From Rhipicephalus microplus (Eukaryota > Arthropoda > Arachnida > Ixodida > Ixodidae): a stretch of DNA of 64,000 nt. The notes under the pieces are model-generated. The model had not been told where the DNA came from. It saw only the letters and a program-made list of their open reading frames with translations, and ran no database searches. Each line of letters opens with the position of its first letter. The first letter of the stretch is position 1. Of this stretch, positions 22,672 to 35,312 are shown piece after piece. A program made the translations under genes and the position numbers. The stretch spans positions 321,614,017 to 321,678,016 of the forward strand of contig NC_134710.1 of NCBI RefSeq assembly GCF_043290135.1, given 5' to 3'.

Positions 22672-23980
22672 TTATTACTTATTTATTTGGTTAGTGAACA
22701 CGAAGATGGAGGAAATAAGGCGGGAACAGGCTGACAACTGCCCTATATAGGGGCACAAAGCCTGCCTGCTCCTTCGGGAAGGGGAGGCATACAGGAAATA
22801 AGGGAAAAAAGAGGGAGAGATAAGAGGAAAGTTTAGAAAGAGGGGGGGGGGGGGGGGGGGAACGCATACGCAAAAAATTTAAATGGTCACATGAAAAACG
22901 TCTATAAAGGTAATGATCGGACATTCCACTGCAGCACGAAGGGGCGGGGCGTTCGACTGTTCCTACTGTTTTTTGTGAAGGTCGTCGAGAACTGGGACGA
23001 GCGCCTCCAAAAGCTGTTCTGCGGCTAGTGCTGCTAGTGTCTGGCTACCGGCAATCAGTGATCTAATGACATTGATCAGCATCTTAAGTAGGTTGATGAG
23101 CTGGGCATCATCTTTCGTAGATTCCGTTTTGTGTGTAATGTTTTTCACCATAGGTGGGTTCTTCGTAGAAGCTGGATCCGATGCTTTGCGTGAAGCGATC
23201 TTTTCAGAGACTGCCTCGGACATTTTCTGTGGAAGCGCCAGCCACGATGTTTTCGAGATAAAGAAGTTGCGCTTCTGCTCTTTACTCTGGCGTACGCTTT
23301 TAGTACTATACTTCGAAAGTGTAGGTACATCAGTTTTGCCTTCTACAGAGGGTAGACTCGTACTGCGGTTGAGAATCTTCTCTCCCAATGCTTTATCTTT
23401 GGCTATTTTTTTTCAGAACCTTCAATTTTTTTTTCTTTAGGATGGGACATTCTTTGTCTGCTGCCAAGTGCTCACCGTTACAGTTAGGGCACTGATATGT
23501 CGAGCTGTCACAAAACAATACGTTGGCCGTTCCACCATATTTGGCACAAACCAAAACACTTGGGAAGAAACTCTGGACATGTCCATGCTACAGGCATTTT
23601 CGACACTGTAAGGGCCTTGGTACGAAAGGTCGAACTGGGTATCGCACTAAACTAGCCTTTATGTGATTAGGAAGCTTTTCACATTCGAAATCAATTTTTA
23701 CACACTTTGACGAGCTTATAGTCTGCGGAGGTTGATGATTTTGCACGGAGGCGTGCAAACGATAAGGCTCTTCAAAACGTCATCTTGAAGTTCTGTGTCG
23801 ACGTAAGTTATAACGCCAGCTGTTACATTCGTGCCCTGCGGTAAAAAAGCCCGTGTGTTGACACCACAGAGATGCGATAGACCAAGTAGGTTTTGTACTG
23901 TCTTCTGATCTGTTGTGTGAACAGCTCTGATATTCTTCCGCGGGTTCACATGATCTTCTTGAACAAGACCAGGGGCCAAG
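22672..23980 (-). pseudogene. LINE copy with ORF1 (gag-like) but no RT
   Basis: Minus-strand frames encode a gag-like ORF1. 23979-23716 has 'NIRAVHTTDQKTVQNLLGLS' and 'GTNVTAGVITYVDTEL'. After a frame change comes 'LVRYPVRPFVPRPLQCRKC', then a zinc knuckle, 'CPNCNGEHLAADKEC' (about 23500-23455). 23388-22963 has a basic, Ser-rich stretch and a C-terminal helix-forming tail. Zinc knuckles after a basic region are typical of ORF1 in I/Jockey-type LINEs. Instead of ORF2 an A/T-rich 3' UTR follows, ending in a minus-strand 'aaataaataagtaataaata' tail near 22672. Stops and frameshifts show decay. Its position suggests insertion into the piggyBac copy. Confidence 0.7.
22842..22860. repeat. G19 homopolymer run
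   Basis: Nineteen consecutive G in the LINE 3' UTR region; C19 on the transcribed strand. Confidence 0.95.
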
Positions 23981-23982
23981 TT

Positions 23983-25490
23983 TTAAAAAAAGTTATGTAG
24001 CTTCTGCTTACACACTTTCCTGCAGGTTTTATAGAAAAACACAGTTTCCCTTCTGCCTCGTTTTGTTTGCCTATAGCTGGAAATGGCGCAGTCCTTGCTG
24101 TTTCGTCCTAGGAGCTTGTAGATGAAGTGGCTCCTTCCATCTAGCTTTTCTTCACAATCGTTCCATGCAGACAAGCCCCGCTTTCGGGCTCCAGCCCTGA
24201 CGTCACCCACAAGCGGTTGGATGAAGTTGCGATGGTACTGAAGGTATCACTGTTCGTACTGGCCATCTATCTGCAGCTCTATGCACATCAAAATAAAACT
24301 GTTGTCGATGAAAGCTTGCGCCAACAATTCATCGTCTTGTGACAAAGTGCGTAGCTCGCACAGTAATCTTACGCACGGTCAACTGCACCCATGTTTTCTG
24401 TGTAGTCACATATAACCACCGGTTTATTCATCGTCACTTTCTTCCTGTTGTGTCTTCGTGACTTCTTTCATAGATACATTGTCGGCAGAAGTAAGCATGG
24501 CGACTTGACGTTTGTCTCTCCAAGGAAGCACCATGTAGGAGTCTCCTTTTCTGTAAACTGCCACTTCACTTTTGTTTAGCTTCTTTTTGACCTGCTGTGA
24601 CATTTGCTTGCGATTCGGCATCACGGGACCTGTCAATAATATTTTCTGTCTAATTATCTCCTCGGCAAGCATTGGCGAAGTGTAAAATCTGTCGGTACGG
24701 AGATAGTAGCCACTCCCCGGCGTATCTTGTTGCACTTTCTGGAGCAGCTGCAGAACAATCTGGCAGGTGAAGGGCAGCTCGGGGCAGCTGAGACTGTCAG
24801 TTGTTGTGCTGCCGTAGCAGGGCTCAAATGCCGAAATGTACCCCGTTTGGTAGTCGGCAAGTGCGTAAATATGCATGCCCGATTTGGTTGACTTCTGTGG
24901 ATAGTAGCTTCTGAAAGATACACTGTCCTTGAATCCAACGGTGCTCTCGTCGATGCAAATCTTGGGGCCGGCTCTGAAATGCTCTCGACATTTCGCGTCG
25001 ATGTACTGCAGAACGTCTCCAATTTCGCTTCCACGAGTTGACGGCTGACCTGAAGAGGCATCATGGCATGAGGCAACGTACAACGTCCAATAAATTTGCA
25101 GAAATCTCTTCCGGCAGAACACGTGCGGGAAGAAAGGCATTTTGTTTACAATATCTTGGCTAAAACACTCCTTTACTCCGCTTTTGGATTCAAGGCCATG
25201 TTTATAATTACACAAAAAAAAAAAAGCTTTGAATTCTGTTAAAGTCACGTCTTCCTAGTGCTTCCAAATGAACTCCTTTGGTAGCTCACCAGCACTTGAA
25301 AGTTTTTCACGCGCATAGCGGTTTGTTTCGCACACAATATTGTTCATCAGCTGGTCGGTAAAAAACAGCTGAAAATAATTCAGTTCATTGTTGTGATTGG
25401 AAGCGCTTACTTGTGATCCTGGGTTCATCACAGTGAAGGGAAAACGTGTGAAATCAGGCAGTGCAATCAGGCAATTATCCAAATAAACCT
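23983..25490 (-). pseudogene. piggyBac (PGBD-like) transposase pseudogene
   Basis: The order of protein blocks follows the DDE_Tnp_1_7 family. 25482-25255 encodes 'NYFQLFFTDQLMNNIVCETN', the N-terminal part. After an in-frame stop, 25248-24424 (274 codons) gives the catalytic core with 'CIDESTVGF' (first Asp), 'SGMHIYALAD' and 'YYLRTDRFYTS' (second Asp). A frameshift near 24428 moves the next block, 'KPVVICDYTENMGAVDRA' (third Asp region), into another frame. After further disruptions, 24210-23983 encodes the C-terminal 'RKRGLSAWND' and a partial cysteine-rich finger that lacks several Cys. An acidic N-terminal stretch precedes 25490. At least three lesions make it inactive. Confidence 0.88.
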
Positions 25491-25992
25491 TCCAGTCCGC
25501 AGCACGCGGTCACGCACTGTTACCCTGTGTGTCAACAGACGTCTTGTCTCCATCGCCATCGTCATCGTCTTCGTGACTCACTTCGGTTGAATCCCAGTCA
25601 TCCCTCTCTGATGGGGGCAGTAATTATCTTCCTCACTTAAGTCATCTTCACTTTTGCTAAAAGCGCCACTATAAAACGCACGCGGTGAAAATGTGGCCAT
25701 GCTTCTCAACGAGCCACTCGCGAGTGGATACTCTCTTAAGTTCCGTGCTGAACATAGTGCTGCATCCTAGAGTAAGAAAAAAAAACCTAAACTTCAACAA
25801 ACAAAGGTCACTTATTTTTCAAGAGATGGCGCTGCATATATTTAAGAATTATGCGGCGACTTGCAGTGGGAAAATCGCGAAATATGAACGGGGAACACAC
25901 TCGTCAGGCGTTGCCCGACTGCGGACCGCTACGGCAGTGTGGCGTTGTCGGGCACTCCCGACACTGCCCGACAACGGGCTGCAAAGAGTTAA

Positions 25993-27455
<1,463 letters not shown>

Positions 27456-27520
27456 ATTTGGTGGAGGTGCTGGGTAACGTCCTGGAGCTCCACAGCCGTG
27501 AGCTACCATCTCAGTCCGCG

Positions 27521-28565
27521 ATGACCGAGCGCGTCGATCCCCCACAAGCCTCTTCCACGCTGCCGCCTGTCATGTGCCCTGGTGTATTTCGTCTGCGTGA
27601 CCCACCAGTGTACAACGGCACTGAAGATCATGATGTCGAGGACTGGCTGGCATAGTACGAGCGTGCCAGTGCGATTAACAAGTGGGATGACCCTGCGAAG
27701 CTGACTCACGTCATCTTCTACCTGACGGATTTGGCCAACCTATGGTTCACCAACCACCAAGTCAACAACCCCACCCATGGTTGGTTTTCAAAGAGGCCGT
27801 GACCTCGTTTTTCAGTCGTCCAGACATGCACAAGCTTCGCGATGAACTGGGCCTGTGGGGACGATTTCAGCGAAATGGTGAGAGCTTCACGAGCTACATT
27901 GAGGATGTGATCAGCCTCTGTAGGCGAGTTGATGCGACGATGACGGAGGCTGACAGAATAAAGATTATATCGAAAGGCATTGATAACGATGCCTTTCATA
28001 TGCTTGCGGCCAAAGACCCACAGACCGTCACCGCCATGATTTAGCTATGTCAAAGTTTTGATGAGCTGCGCAAGCAGCGTATTTCTACACGTCTCGCTAA
28101 AATGCAAACAGGGGATATTTCGACTTTGGAGTGCAAACGGAGTGGCCCCGACTACAGCGTGTTAATGCCTCAAATTCAACAGTACATCCGGGAGGTAGTT
28201 GCTCGACAGCTCTCTCTTGTCGCCACCATCAATGAGGTTCCCACAGCACTGGACCACTCACTTCGCCGTGCTAATCAGACGCAAGTTGCCGAGGCTCTCC
28301 CTTCGACCGCGTCCCCAATATCAGTTGCTGCACCACTGATTTAGGCAGAAGCCGTCCGCCGACCTCCTGCCCAACTGCCGCTCCCTTCATACAGTCCAGC
28401 CACCAACTACTACAGGTGACCAGTTTCGGTTTATCCGGTAAATCGGCTCTTTCCACCACCTCGAGTACCTGTAAACTCTTGGTGTACTCCGGATAACTGG
28501 CCAGTCTGCTACAATTGCGGCATTCCAGGACATGTCGCGCGCTACTGTCGTCACCGTGGATTCTG
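27521..28565 (+). pseudogene. Gag pseudogene of deleted Gypsy element
   Basis: The frame opens at ATG 27521 and encodes a Gag-like protein: 'PPVYNGTEDHDVEDWLA', 'KLTHVIFYLTDLANLWF' and, in shifted frames, 'FFSRPDMHKLRDELGLWGR' and 'YIEDVISLCRRVD'. It ends with a CCHC knuckle, 'CYNCGIPGHVARYC' (28507-28549). Stops occur after 'DWLA' (27653), after 'TAMI' (28042) and after 'AAPLI' (28342), with at least one frameshift near 27790. The knuckle is intact. The protein cannot be made as one piece. Confidence 0.85.
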
Positions 28566-28789
28566 ATTCCGGCAACATAGCTCGGCAATCAGAATCGCAT
28601 GTGACACCTCATGCATGACCCCCACTCACGTCGACCAGACTTCAGCCGACGTCGATCTCCTTCAACCCGTCTTCGGTCTCCTTCCCCCATGCTTCGCCGT
28701 TCCAACCACGCCCAGGAGGAAAACTAACAGTCGCAGTTCCTGAGGCAAGGGCTGCGCCACCGACGAAATTTCCAAGGCCTCATCTTTCG

Positions 28790-29520
28790 TTCCCTAACGA
28801 GATTTCCTTGTTTGTGGACGGTTTCGCCACAACTGCTCTTGTCGACACAGGTGCCGCCATTTGTGTAGAAAGTGAAATGTTATGCTGCAAACTGAACAAA
28901 GTGACGACTCCACTGGTTGAAATTTCTTTACGCACAGCAAGTTCGCAACACGTCCAACCTTCTGCCACATGCACTGCTCGTGTTGTGATTCAAGGAGTGC
29001 TTTGCATCGTTGAGTTTGTCGTCCTTCCGCATGCGTCTCATGAAATCATCCCGGGATGGAACTTTCTTTCCGCTAATCATGCGGTTGTCGACTGCACTCG
29101 TGCTCAACTCGTTTTGTTTCCATTCAGCACGACATTCATAGATCTCCCTCGCTCGCCCAAAAAGGTTATCGTCGCCGCTAACGTCGTCATTTCTGCTTTT
29201 TTGGTCGCCGCGGTATCTCTTTTGTGCAACTCCGTTTCCGATTCAACTGCCCTCTTTATGCCGTCACAAGAATGCGCTCGTCGCCGGAACCTTGTCGTCC
29301 CGTTTGCCGTCATAACACTTGCCGATGGCTCCAGTGCCATGTACGTGTGCAATCCGTTCTCCTGTCCTGCTACCTTATCTACCTTACTGCATGGCGAATG
29401 TATTGGGAGTCTTGACACTTATGATGACATCTTTCCTTTCGATGCCCCTTCTGATACGACGCCGATGTCCATGGATTCTGTCACAGCTGTCACAGCTGAC
29501 ACGGTGCACCTCATGAATTA
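28790..29520 (+). pseudogene. Aspartic protease region of deleted Gypsy element
   Basis: 'ALVDTGAAICV' carries the protease active site (Asp codon at 28844), and 'EIIPGWNFLSANHAVVD' is the family's second conserved block. The open frame 28808-30022 (404 codons) continues past the deletion junction near 29520, but from there it reads integrase DNA in the wrong frame. Its last ~165 residues are therefore not a real protein. Confidence 0.8.
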
Positions 29521-30183
29521 CAGAGTGACCGCGGACGCGTGTTTCTCTCGAACGCCGTCGACGAGCTGCTCAAGGCATGTCACACTGTCCATCGGAAAAC
29601 CTCGGCATACCATCCTCCAACCAATGGCATTACAGAACACTTTAATCGCACCCTTGAAGATATGCTTGCCATCTACGCCTCTGACGACCACACTAATTGG
29701 GACCAAGTGCTCCCTTTTGTCACGTACGCGTACAACTCTGTGCCACAAACAACCACTGGCTTTTCTACTTTCTTCCTCCTGTACGGACGTGAGCCATCAT
29801 GCTCCATGGACACCATTCTCCCTTACAGGCCTGATGTTTCCGAAGCAGCTGCTTATGCCGAAAAGTGTCGTCAACTCGCTCGCTCATTTACCGCACAAGA
29901 CCAATGGCGCCAGAAAACTGACCACGATGCCTCTGCGTCTAGTGTTCACTAAACCCCAGGAATGCTGGTTTGGCTCTGGGTTCCGTCTACCCCTCTTGGT
30001 CTTTCCCCGAAGCTTTCGTTGAAATACCAAGGCCCCTACCGTGTGGTGCGACAAACATGTCCTGTTAACTATGAAGTTGAGCCCATTGATCGACCTTTGG
30101 ACCAACGCTGCCGTGGGCGTGAAACATTACACCTATCACACCTCAAAATGTGCTATGACCCCCTTGTCGTGTCATTTCCCTAG
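29521..30183 (+). pseudogene. Integrase C-terminal half of deleted Gypsy element
   Basis: 29539-29952 encodes the end of the integrase core with 'NGITEHFNRTLEDML' (catalytic Glu retained) and 'YAYNSVPQTTTGFS'. After a stop, 29962-30183 gives the C-terminal domain 'LSLKYQGPYRVVRQTCPVNY'. The first two catalytic Asp and the zinc finger lie in the deleted part. One stop separates the two blocks. Confidence 0.85.
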
Positions 30184-30219
30184 GTCGCCAGGTTGGCTGC
30201 TTTCTGCGCGGAGAGTAAT

Positions 30220-30375
30220 TGTACCGGAGCAAAGTGGCGCCAGCTCTGTGCCAGCGTGAAAGAAGACGTTGACTTCCGTGTGTGGCTCGTGCTTGCCGGG
30301 TGCCTGCCTGTACCAGCTTGTTGCAGCTAACGCTTCTCGAATAATAACCTGTGTTTTTACGCAACCTTGCCCGTA
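30220..30375 (+). repeat. 3' LTR of deleted Gypsy element
   Basis: It starts 'tgtaccggagcaaagtggcg' and aligns with 27298-27455 throughout, diverging at the end ('gcccgta' versus 'ctcgttgca'). A (TA)n tract follows. Confidence 0.88.
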
Positions 30376-30379
30376 GGAT

Positions 30380-30404
30380 TATATATATATATATATATAT
30401 ATAT
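30380..30404. repeat. (TA)n tract right of Gypsy 3' LTR
   Basis: Short TA repeat between the LTR and the Penelope-like hairpin. It is plausibly the other half of the tract at 27198-27297. Confidence 0.9.
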
Positions 30405-30573
30405 CCAAAAAGTGGAGGATGGACAAAACAAAAACTTGTTATTTTTCCTGCGTTTCAGCCGGGCACCGGCCTTCATCTTTTTTCCCTGATGAAGGCCGGT
30501 CTCTGGCTGAAACGTAGGAAAAATAAAAAGTAAAAAGTTTTCGTTTTGTCTGTCCTCCACTTTTTGGTATTTT
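30405..30573. mobile_element. Penelope-like inverted repeat with hammerhead-like boxes (3)
   Basis: A near-perfect inverted repeat. The left arm (30405-30482) starts 'ccaaaaagtggagga' and the right arm (30487-30573) ends with its complement. The right arm reads 'cctgatgaaggccggtctct' then 'ggctgaaacgtagg', and the left arm carries the same boxes on the minus strand. CTGATGA, a short stem and GAAAC recur as at 12980. Both flanks are (TA)n. It could be two head-to-head element ends. Confidence 0.6.
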
Positions 30574-30581
30574 CCCACTGG

Positions 30582-30587
<6 letters not shown>

Positions 30588-30629
<42 letters not shown>
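30588..30629. repeat. (TA)n microsatellite tract
   Basis: TA repeat separating two Penelope-like segments. Confidence 0.95.
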
Positions 30630-30632
<3 letters not shown>

Positions 30633-30747
30633 CTGACTATACTTTCGTTGATGGAACTGTCCATATTTAACGTTTTCAGCGGTGGACCAGTCTTAATCAG
30701 CCTTCGTACTCGGAAGAAAGCTGCTCCATTAGCTGAAAACGTTACGT
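30630..30747. mobile_element. Penelope-like inverted segment (4), diverged boxes
   Basis: 'taacgttttcagc' (about 30668) and 'gctgaaaacgtta' (about 30733) form an inverted repeat. The minus strand reads 'ggctgattaagactggtcca' then 'ccgctgaaaacgttaa', a diverged version of the boxes at 30487. It abuts (TA)n on the left. Confidence 0.45.
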
Positions 30748-33690
30748 AAAGAAGCTTTCGTGAAAGTTTTCTCACCTGTTCCTTGCATATAATACATCGC
30801 GTCCAGTGTAAATGACGATTGACGTTAAAAAAACTCAGCATATATATATTGTGCACTTGTACATTTGTTTTGTTCACTTCAAGCTTTTTCGCAGAAGAGA
30901 AAGGGGAGGGGGTAAAGTTTTCGCTAATGAATGTGTCGGAACTTTAACTTCAGTGACATTCTATGTTTAACAATTTCACACCTTTGGCGGCAGTTATGAA
31001 TGCAGTTCCGACCCCTACTCGATGCATGTAGTAAGCACACGCTTTCGAAAAGTGACCTATATACTTCTGCGTTTTCAGCTTGTGGGCGGACAGCGGATAA
31101 TACTGCGCATCTATGGCACGAGCAAAGAAATGCAATATTGAACGCGTCGTCCAGACCTACATAGGCTGTGTTCCAATTTCTGACATCACGTAGAGAGTCT
31201 ACGCAGACTGCTTAGAAGACATCACCGAGCCCATGCTGTCCGAGAACTGAAACACGTCTGGACGGCTTTTACACGATGATGCTCCACTTCGTGTCGAGAA
31301 GGGAAAGCCAAAATAAACAAACCTAACAGTTGTATTTTCTGCCTCATTCCGTATTGATATGTAATAAAAATGAATCGTTACTCACATTGAGCTACTGGAG
31401 AAGCGTCTGCTTGTGTTCAGATGACCATTCCGGTGAGATCCGATATATCTGAGTGATTCGTTGAGCCGCCATCTTGTTTAGACAGCGAAGCAGTCTGCAT
31501 CGTATTTGTCTACGATGCGGTCTTCTCGGAGCTGTCTATTTTGCCGGCTACGTGAGAATTGGAATGGGACTTGAGATGTCCGGCGTCCGTTTACCTGTCT
31601 ATTTAGCCGTCAACCGTCAGTAATGGAACACACCCATAGGTGCGAATGGAGAGTTGACAAAACGGTGTAGAGGTAGGGGGCTTTCACCAACCTCGCTACC
31701 ACTCCCGCTACTCCGCCTCCCATGTGGCGGGCCACGATGAACACCTGAAGCGAACCGTGAAACAGCCTGGAAAGCGCGCATCGACACAGCTAAATCGATA
31801 AGCCGACTGCAGCAGGAAACAGCCGTGCTCAAACATAGTCGACCTGACCGTTGGGCCGAACAACGCACGGCCTTGGCTGCCGCGAAGTTTGTGACATCGC
31901 AGAAATGCGCCTTTCTCGTTTGAACGCGGTGGCTTCGCTTGGACACGGAGCGGAATTCGCTGTCACTAGTTGGAACGGGTGCAACGAAGACGCTTCGCGG
32001 GACGGAGAGCTTGCACACATGGGAGGACTTGAGGAAGGAAGCGTGCGTCAAACAGAGCTGGAAATGATTGTGTCGAGAAATTGTCTACGCTTTTCAAACA
32101 ACAGAAGTGTTCCCAGCGTACCACTCTATTTTGGTTCTGCCAATACTCTTTTCTACAACATGCGCGATCCCTACATAAGCAACGCGTGAGGTTGGATGTA
32201 GAGAACGAGCAATTCACTTAGCATAAACAGTGCACAGCTTGAATGAAGAAAATAAGTGTCGGGGAAGTTGGTCATAATCGCGCTACATCGTGTAGCCTGC
32301 AGGTGCAATCGAGGATGTGGAAGTTAGGATTGCAAGCTGAGATGGAAATGGAGGCAGTTCTATAGACCTTTAGATATATGTCAAATAAACCAGTGCTCTC
32401 AAATGGTTCTGCTTGCAATGACTCAAACGAAACAAATTATACGCGGATCATGGTGCAAAGTTCTCAGTGCAGATAATATGGAATTGAAGAGCCCTGGACT
32501 TTGAAGCGATCTTCTTTTTAACCTCAATATTAACATCACAAGCCCCCCCCCCCCCCCCCAAAAAAAAAAGACGCACTTACCAAGAGGTTACGTTACAATA
32601 CACCTGTTATAACACACGATTTATGATGGCCGCACAATAATCTATTCAACCAAACCAAAAGCACGTACTGGTGTGAATGTGCTCTTGAGAGCATCCCAGT
32701 ATTTCCAAATAACTGAAACAACATGCTGTATCAGCAATGAAGCAACCTCTAAGGCACACTTTTCCATTTGAATTGTTTGCTCTTTTTACAAACGCAAGAT
32801 CTCATAGATCATATCGATGTATCTGATCACAGATTGTCACTGCGGCACAGTTGCGCGAAATATTTGAGCATCATAAACATCACGCCACAATTTATTGCTT
32901 CACTGTTCTTTTATTAGGTTCTTACTGACAAGTTGTAAAATACCTATTAACCTGTAATCAGCGTTAGTCCGTAACTAATCTTACTTAACTAAGCCAGTTT
33001 TGCCAAGGGACAATCGCACTGCTAGAAGCAATGTTAACTTTTTCTTTCCCGTTGTACTCTTAAAGGTAAACTGGTGTTCTTTCTTAATACACCCAGGTTG
33101 TTGGCAATCAGCGCTATTATTGAGTCCTAATTTGTCGATGTTTTATTTTGCATGGTTCTTAACAATGAATACGTACCAACTACCAAGTGGCTCGCATTCA
33201 GAAGCTGTTATAAGTTCTAGGTCTTAATATTTTTTATGTGTTCTTTTCTTTTTTACTTTGCACGGAAACGTAAAATAAGAGACAAATCTCCAAATTAAGT
33301 CTTTTTTTGAAAAAAGTTAAGCTAGAGACATCATTTGTTGAAAAGGAAGTATTTTTAGAATACATAATTTGCTTTCTCTTACTCATTGATAAAATGCTTT
33401 TCTTAGTTGACAGGGTATACTCATCAATATTAACTATATATTGTTTGCCTAAAGGTGAACACATGCTGAATGCATACTACCCCAATCAATGGCTGCAAAG
33501 GAAACGGGAAATTGAGAAGGAGTTGTGTCTGCTTACCTCAACTGATAGGCCTTTTTTTTTAGAAATCGTTAGACGCCGGCACAGTGATTCTTTGAGAGTT
33601 TTCTCCCCACCCCTGTTACTAATCTCATTTTTCAGGCGCCAATTTTTGCTCCGAATACAGGTTAACGCTGGAAATAATTCAAAATGAACC
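30748..33690. other. Unassigned sequence with a possible inverted-end element
   Basis: No gene is recognised. 31160-31585 has a weak inverted pair, 'ttccaatttctgacatcacg' and the complement of 'acgtgagaattggaa'. A C17-A10 run lies at 32543-32569. 31620-32220 is GC-rich with frames on both strands but no domain I recognise. Confidence 0.35.
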
Positions 33691-33699
33691 ACCTCCTAA

Positions 33700-34139
33700 A
33701 TAATAATTATTTAATTTTAACATGCCAAAACCATGACCTGATTATAAGAGACGCCGTGGTGGAGGGCTCCACAAATTTCGACGGAGTGGTGTTCTTTAAC
33801 GTGCACGGACAACGCACAGTAGTCGGGTCTCTACCACTTTGGCTCTAACGAAATACAGGTCGCGGGTTCGCATCCCGGCTACGGCGGCTTCATTTCCGAT
33901 GGAGGCGGAAATGTTGTAGGCCTGTGTGCTCAGATTTGGGTGCACGTTAAAGAACCCCAGGTGGTCGAAATTTCCGGAGCCCTCCACTACGGCGTCTCTC
34001 ATAATCATATGGTGGTTTTGGGACGTTAAACCGCACATATCAATCAATCAATCTAACGAAATCCGACCACCGCGGCCGGGACCTGTGAGTTTTGGGTCAG
34101 CAGCCGAACATCGTAACCGCTGATCCACCACGGCGGACA
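33700..34139 (-). mobile_element. Older SINE (minus) split by a younger SINE
   Basis: The 3' body (33700-33854) and 5' tRNA-like head (34063-34139) are parts of one minus-strand SINE related to family A. They share 'gagacgccgtggtggagggc', 'gttctttaacgtgcac' and the head 'ggtcagcagccgaac...ccaccacggcgg'. The middle differs from the 44671 copy, suggesting a subfamily. It is interrupted exactly by the insertion at 33855-34051. Confidence 0.85.
33855..34051 (+). mobile_element. Younger SINE inserted into older SINE
   Basis: This plus-strand family A copy is 5' truncated in the tRNA head (it starts 'acaggtcgcgggttcgcatc') and ends in 'cacatatcaatcaatcaa', an (ATCA)n tail. An exact 11-bp target duplication, 'tctaacgaaat', flanks it (33844-33854 and 34052-34062). 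The order of events is therefore readable. Confidence 0.95.
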
Positions 34140-35103
34140 AACGTCACCTAAAGAAGAAAAAAAACCGGTTTGTTATTTAAAATATATGGCAAACATATTC
34201 ATTGACGTGTTATATTACCATAAGTTTTCGGAAGCCAAATAAATAATTAGCAAAACTATTGTTTAATGCCACCAGTGTAAGACGCCAAACATTTTACAAA
34301 GTTTCCATGACGTGACGTGTTAACAGCACCCCTATTCTTACGCTTAAATATAGTGGCACTAACACCTAGAGATATAATGCTTCTCAAGGAGCACACCGAA
34401 ATTCGCCCGCAGCCAATCGGAATTAGAACCGTTGATTTGAATATTATAAAATCCCTATAAAAATAAAAATACATAAATTGAAATAGTGGTTCAAATAGTC
34501 TTTTAGAGGAAGCATATGATATCGGTGCATATGTTTAGTGAAAACAAGCGTTCTTAATTGTCAGATCAATTTGAAAATTCTAATTTATTGACCTCATTAA
34601 TCTAACTCACAGTTTTTTTTTGTCGGTATGTACTATCAAGATAACACATAGACACTACAGAACAGTGTTTTTTCCTTGATCGGTTGAATCCCTGAAGTGG
34701 ACAACGGTAAACAAGCCGGTCCTAACGGATTGTGTGTGTACAGTTAACTTAGGCAACTAGATGACCGAAAGTCAGTCTACAAAAGTGGATCAAAAGTTCA
34801 CCAAACACTATAGGCGCTAGTGCCATACAATGGCGCACAAAAGTCCCTTGAAGTTTTTTCTTTTTTTCTCCAGTAGAGGTCAGTGAAGCGAACTGTAACG
34901 ATTGGTACACAACACCAGTGAAGCCAAACGGCCAACGACAATGATAAATAAAAAAAGAACAGTTGCGAGAAAAAAGGTGTGCGAAATCGTCATCTGTTTA
35001 TTACGCTATAACAGTCTAAATTAGTGGTGCCAGAGTATCAAAAAGCACTTTTTGGGGCTATTTTTGACGCATAGATTCAGCAAGCACGTTTACGTTACGC
35101 ATC
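34140..35103. other. Unassigned AT-rich sequence
   Basis: No gene or named repeat is recognised. Confidence 0.4.
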
Positions 35104-35312
35104 ACGCGGGTATGGTGCCCAACAACTGAGCCGAAGGTGGGATCGAATGCCAACCACGGTGGCCACAATTCGATGGAGGCAATATGCTCGAGGATTTGAG
35201 CTTATATATATTTAGGTGCGTGTCAAAGGACACCAAATGTTCAAAATTTTTGGATGCTTCCAATACGGCGTCCTTCGTGATCATATTGTGATTGTGTAAC
35301 GCAAAATGCTCA
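35104..35312 (+). mobile_element. Very diverged SINE (family A)
   Basis: The block order is retained: a head remnant 'aactgagccgaaggtgggat', 'tcgatggaggc', 'tatttaggtgcgtgtcaaag', 'caatacggcgtcc' and 'gatcatattgtgatt'. Heavily mutated. Confidence 0.55.

Larger units (their letters stand above)
22452..25988 (-). mobile_element. Decayed piggyBac-like DNA transposon with nested LINE
   Basis: The right boundary reads 'ctctttgcagccc' inward on the minus strand, preceded by TTAA (25989-25992). The left boundary reads 'ccctctgcagtcc' on the plus strand, preceded by 'tcaa' (22448-22451). These are imperfect terminal inverted repeats (about 10 of 13 positions, all differences C/T) with an intact and a one-base-decayed TTAA target site, both features of piggyBac transposons. 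The transposase lies at 23983-25490 in minus orientation. A LINE at about 22672-23980 interrupts the 3' side. Confidence 0.7.

Noticed and set aside
28808..30022. 404-codon frame as one protein
   Set aside because: The first part is a Gypsy protease region, but after about 29520 it reads integrase DNA out of frame, so it is not a genuine fusion protein.
31160..31585. Possible inverted-repeat transposon with 'ttccaattt' ends
   Set aside because: The inverted similarity is only about 15 bp with gaps and no target duplication could be defined.
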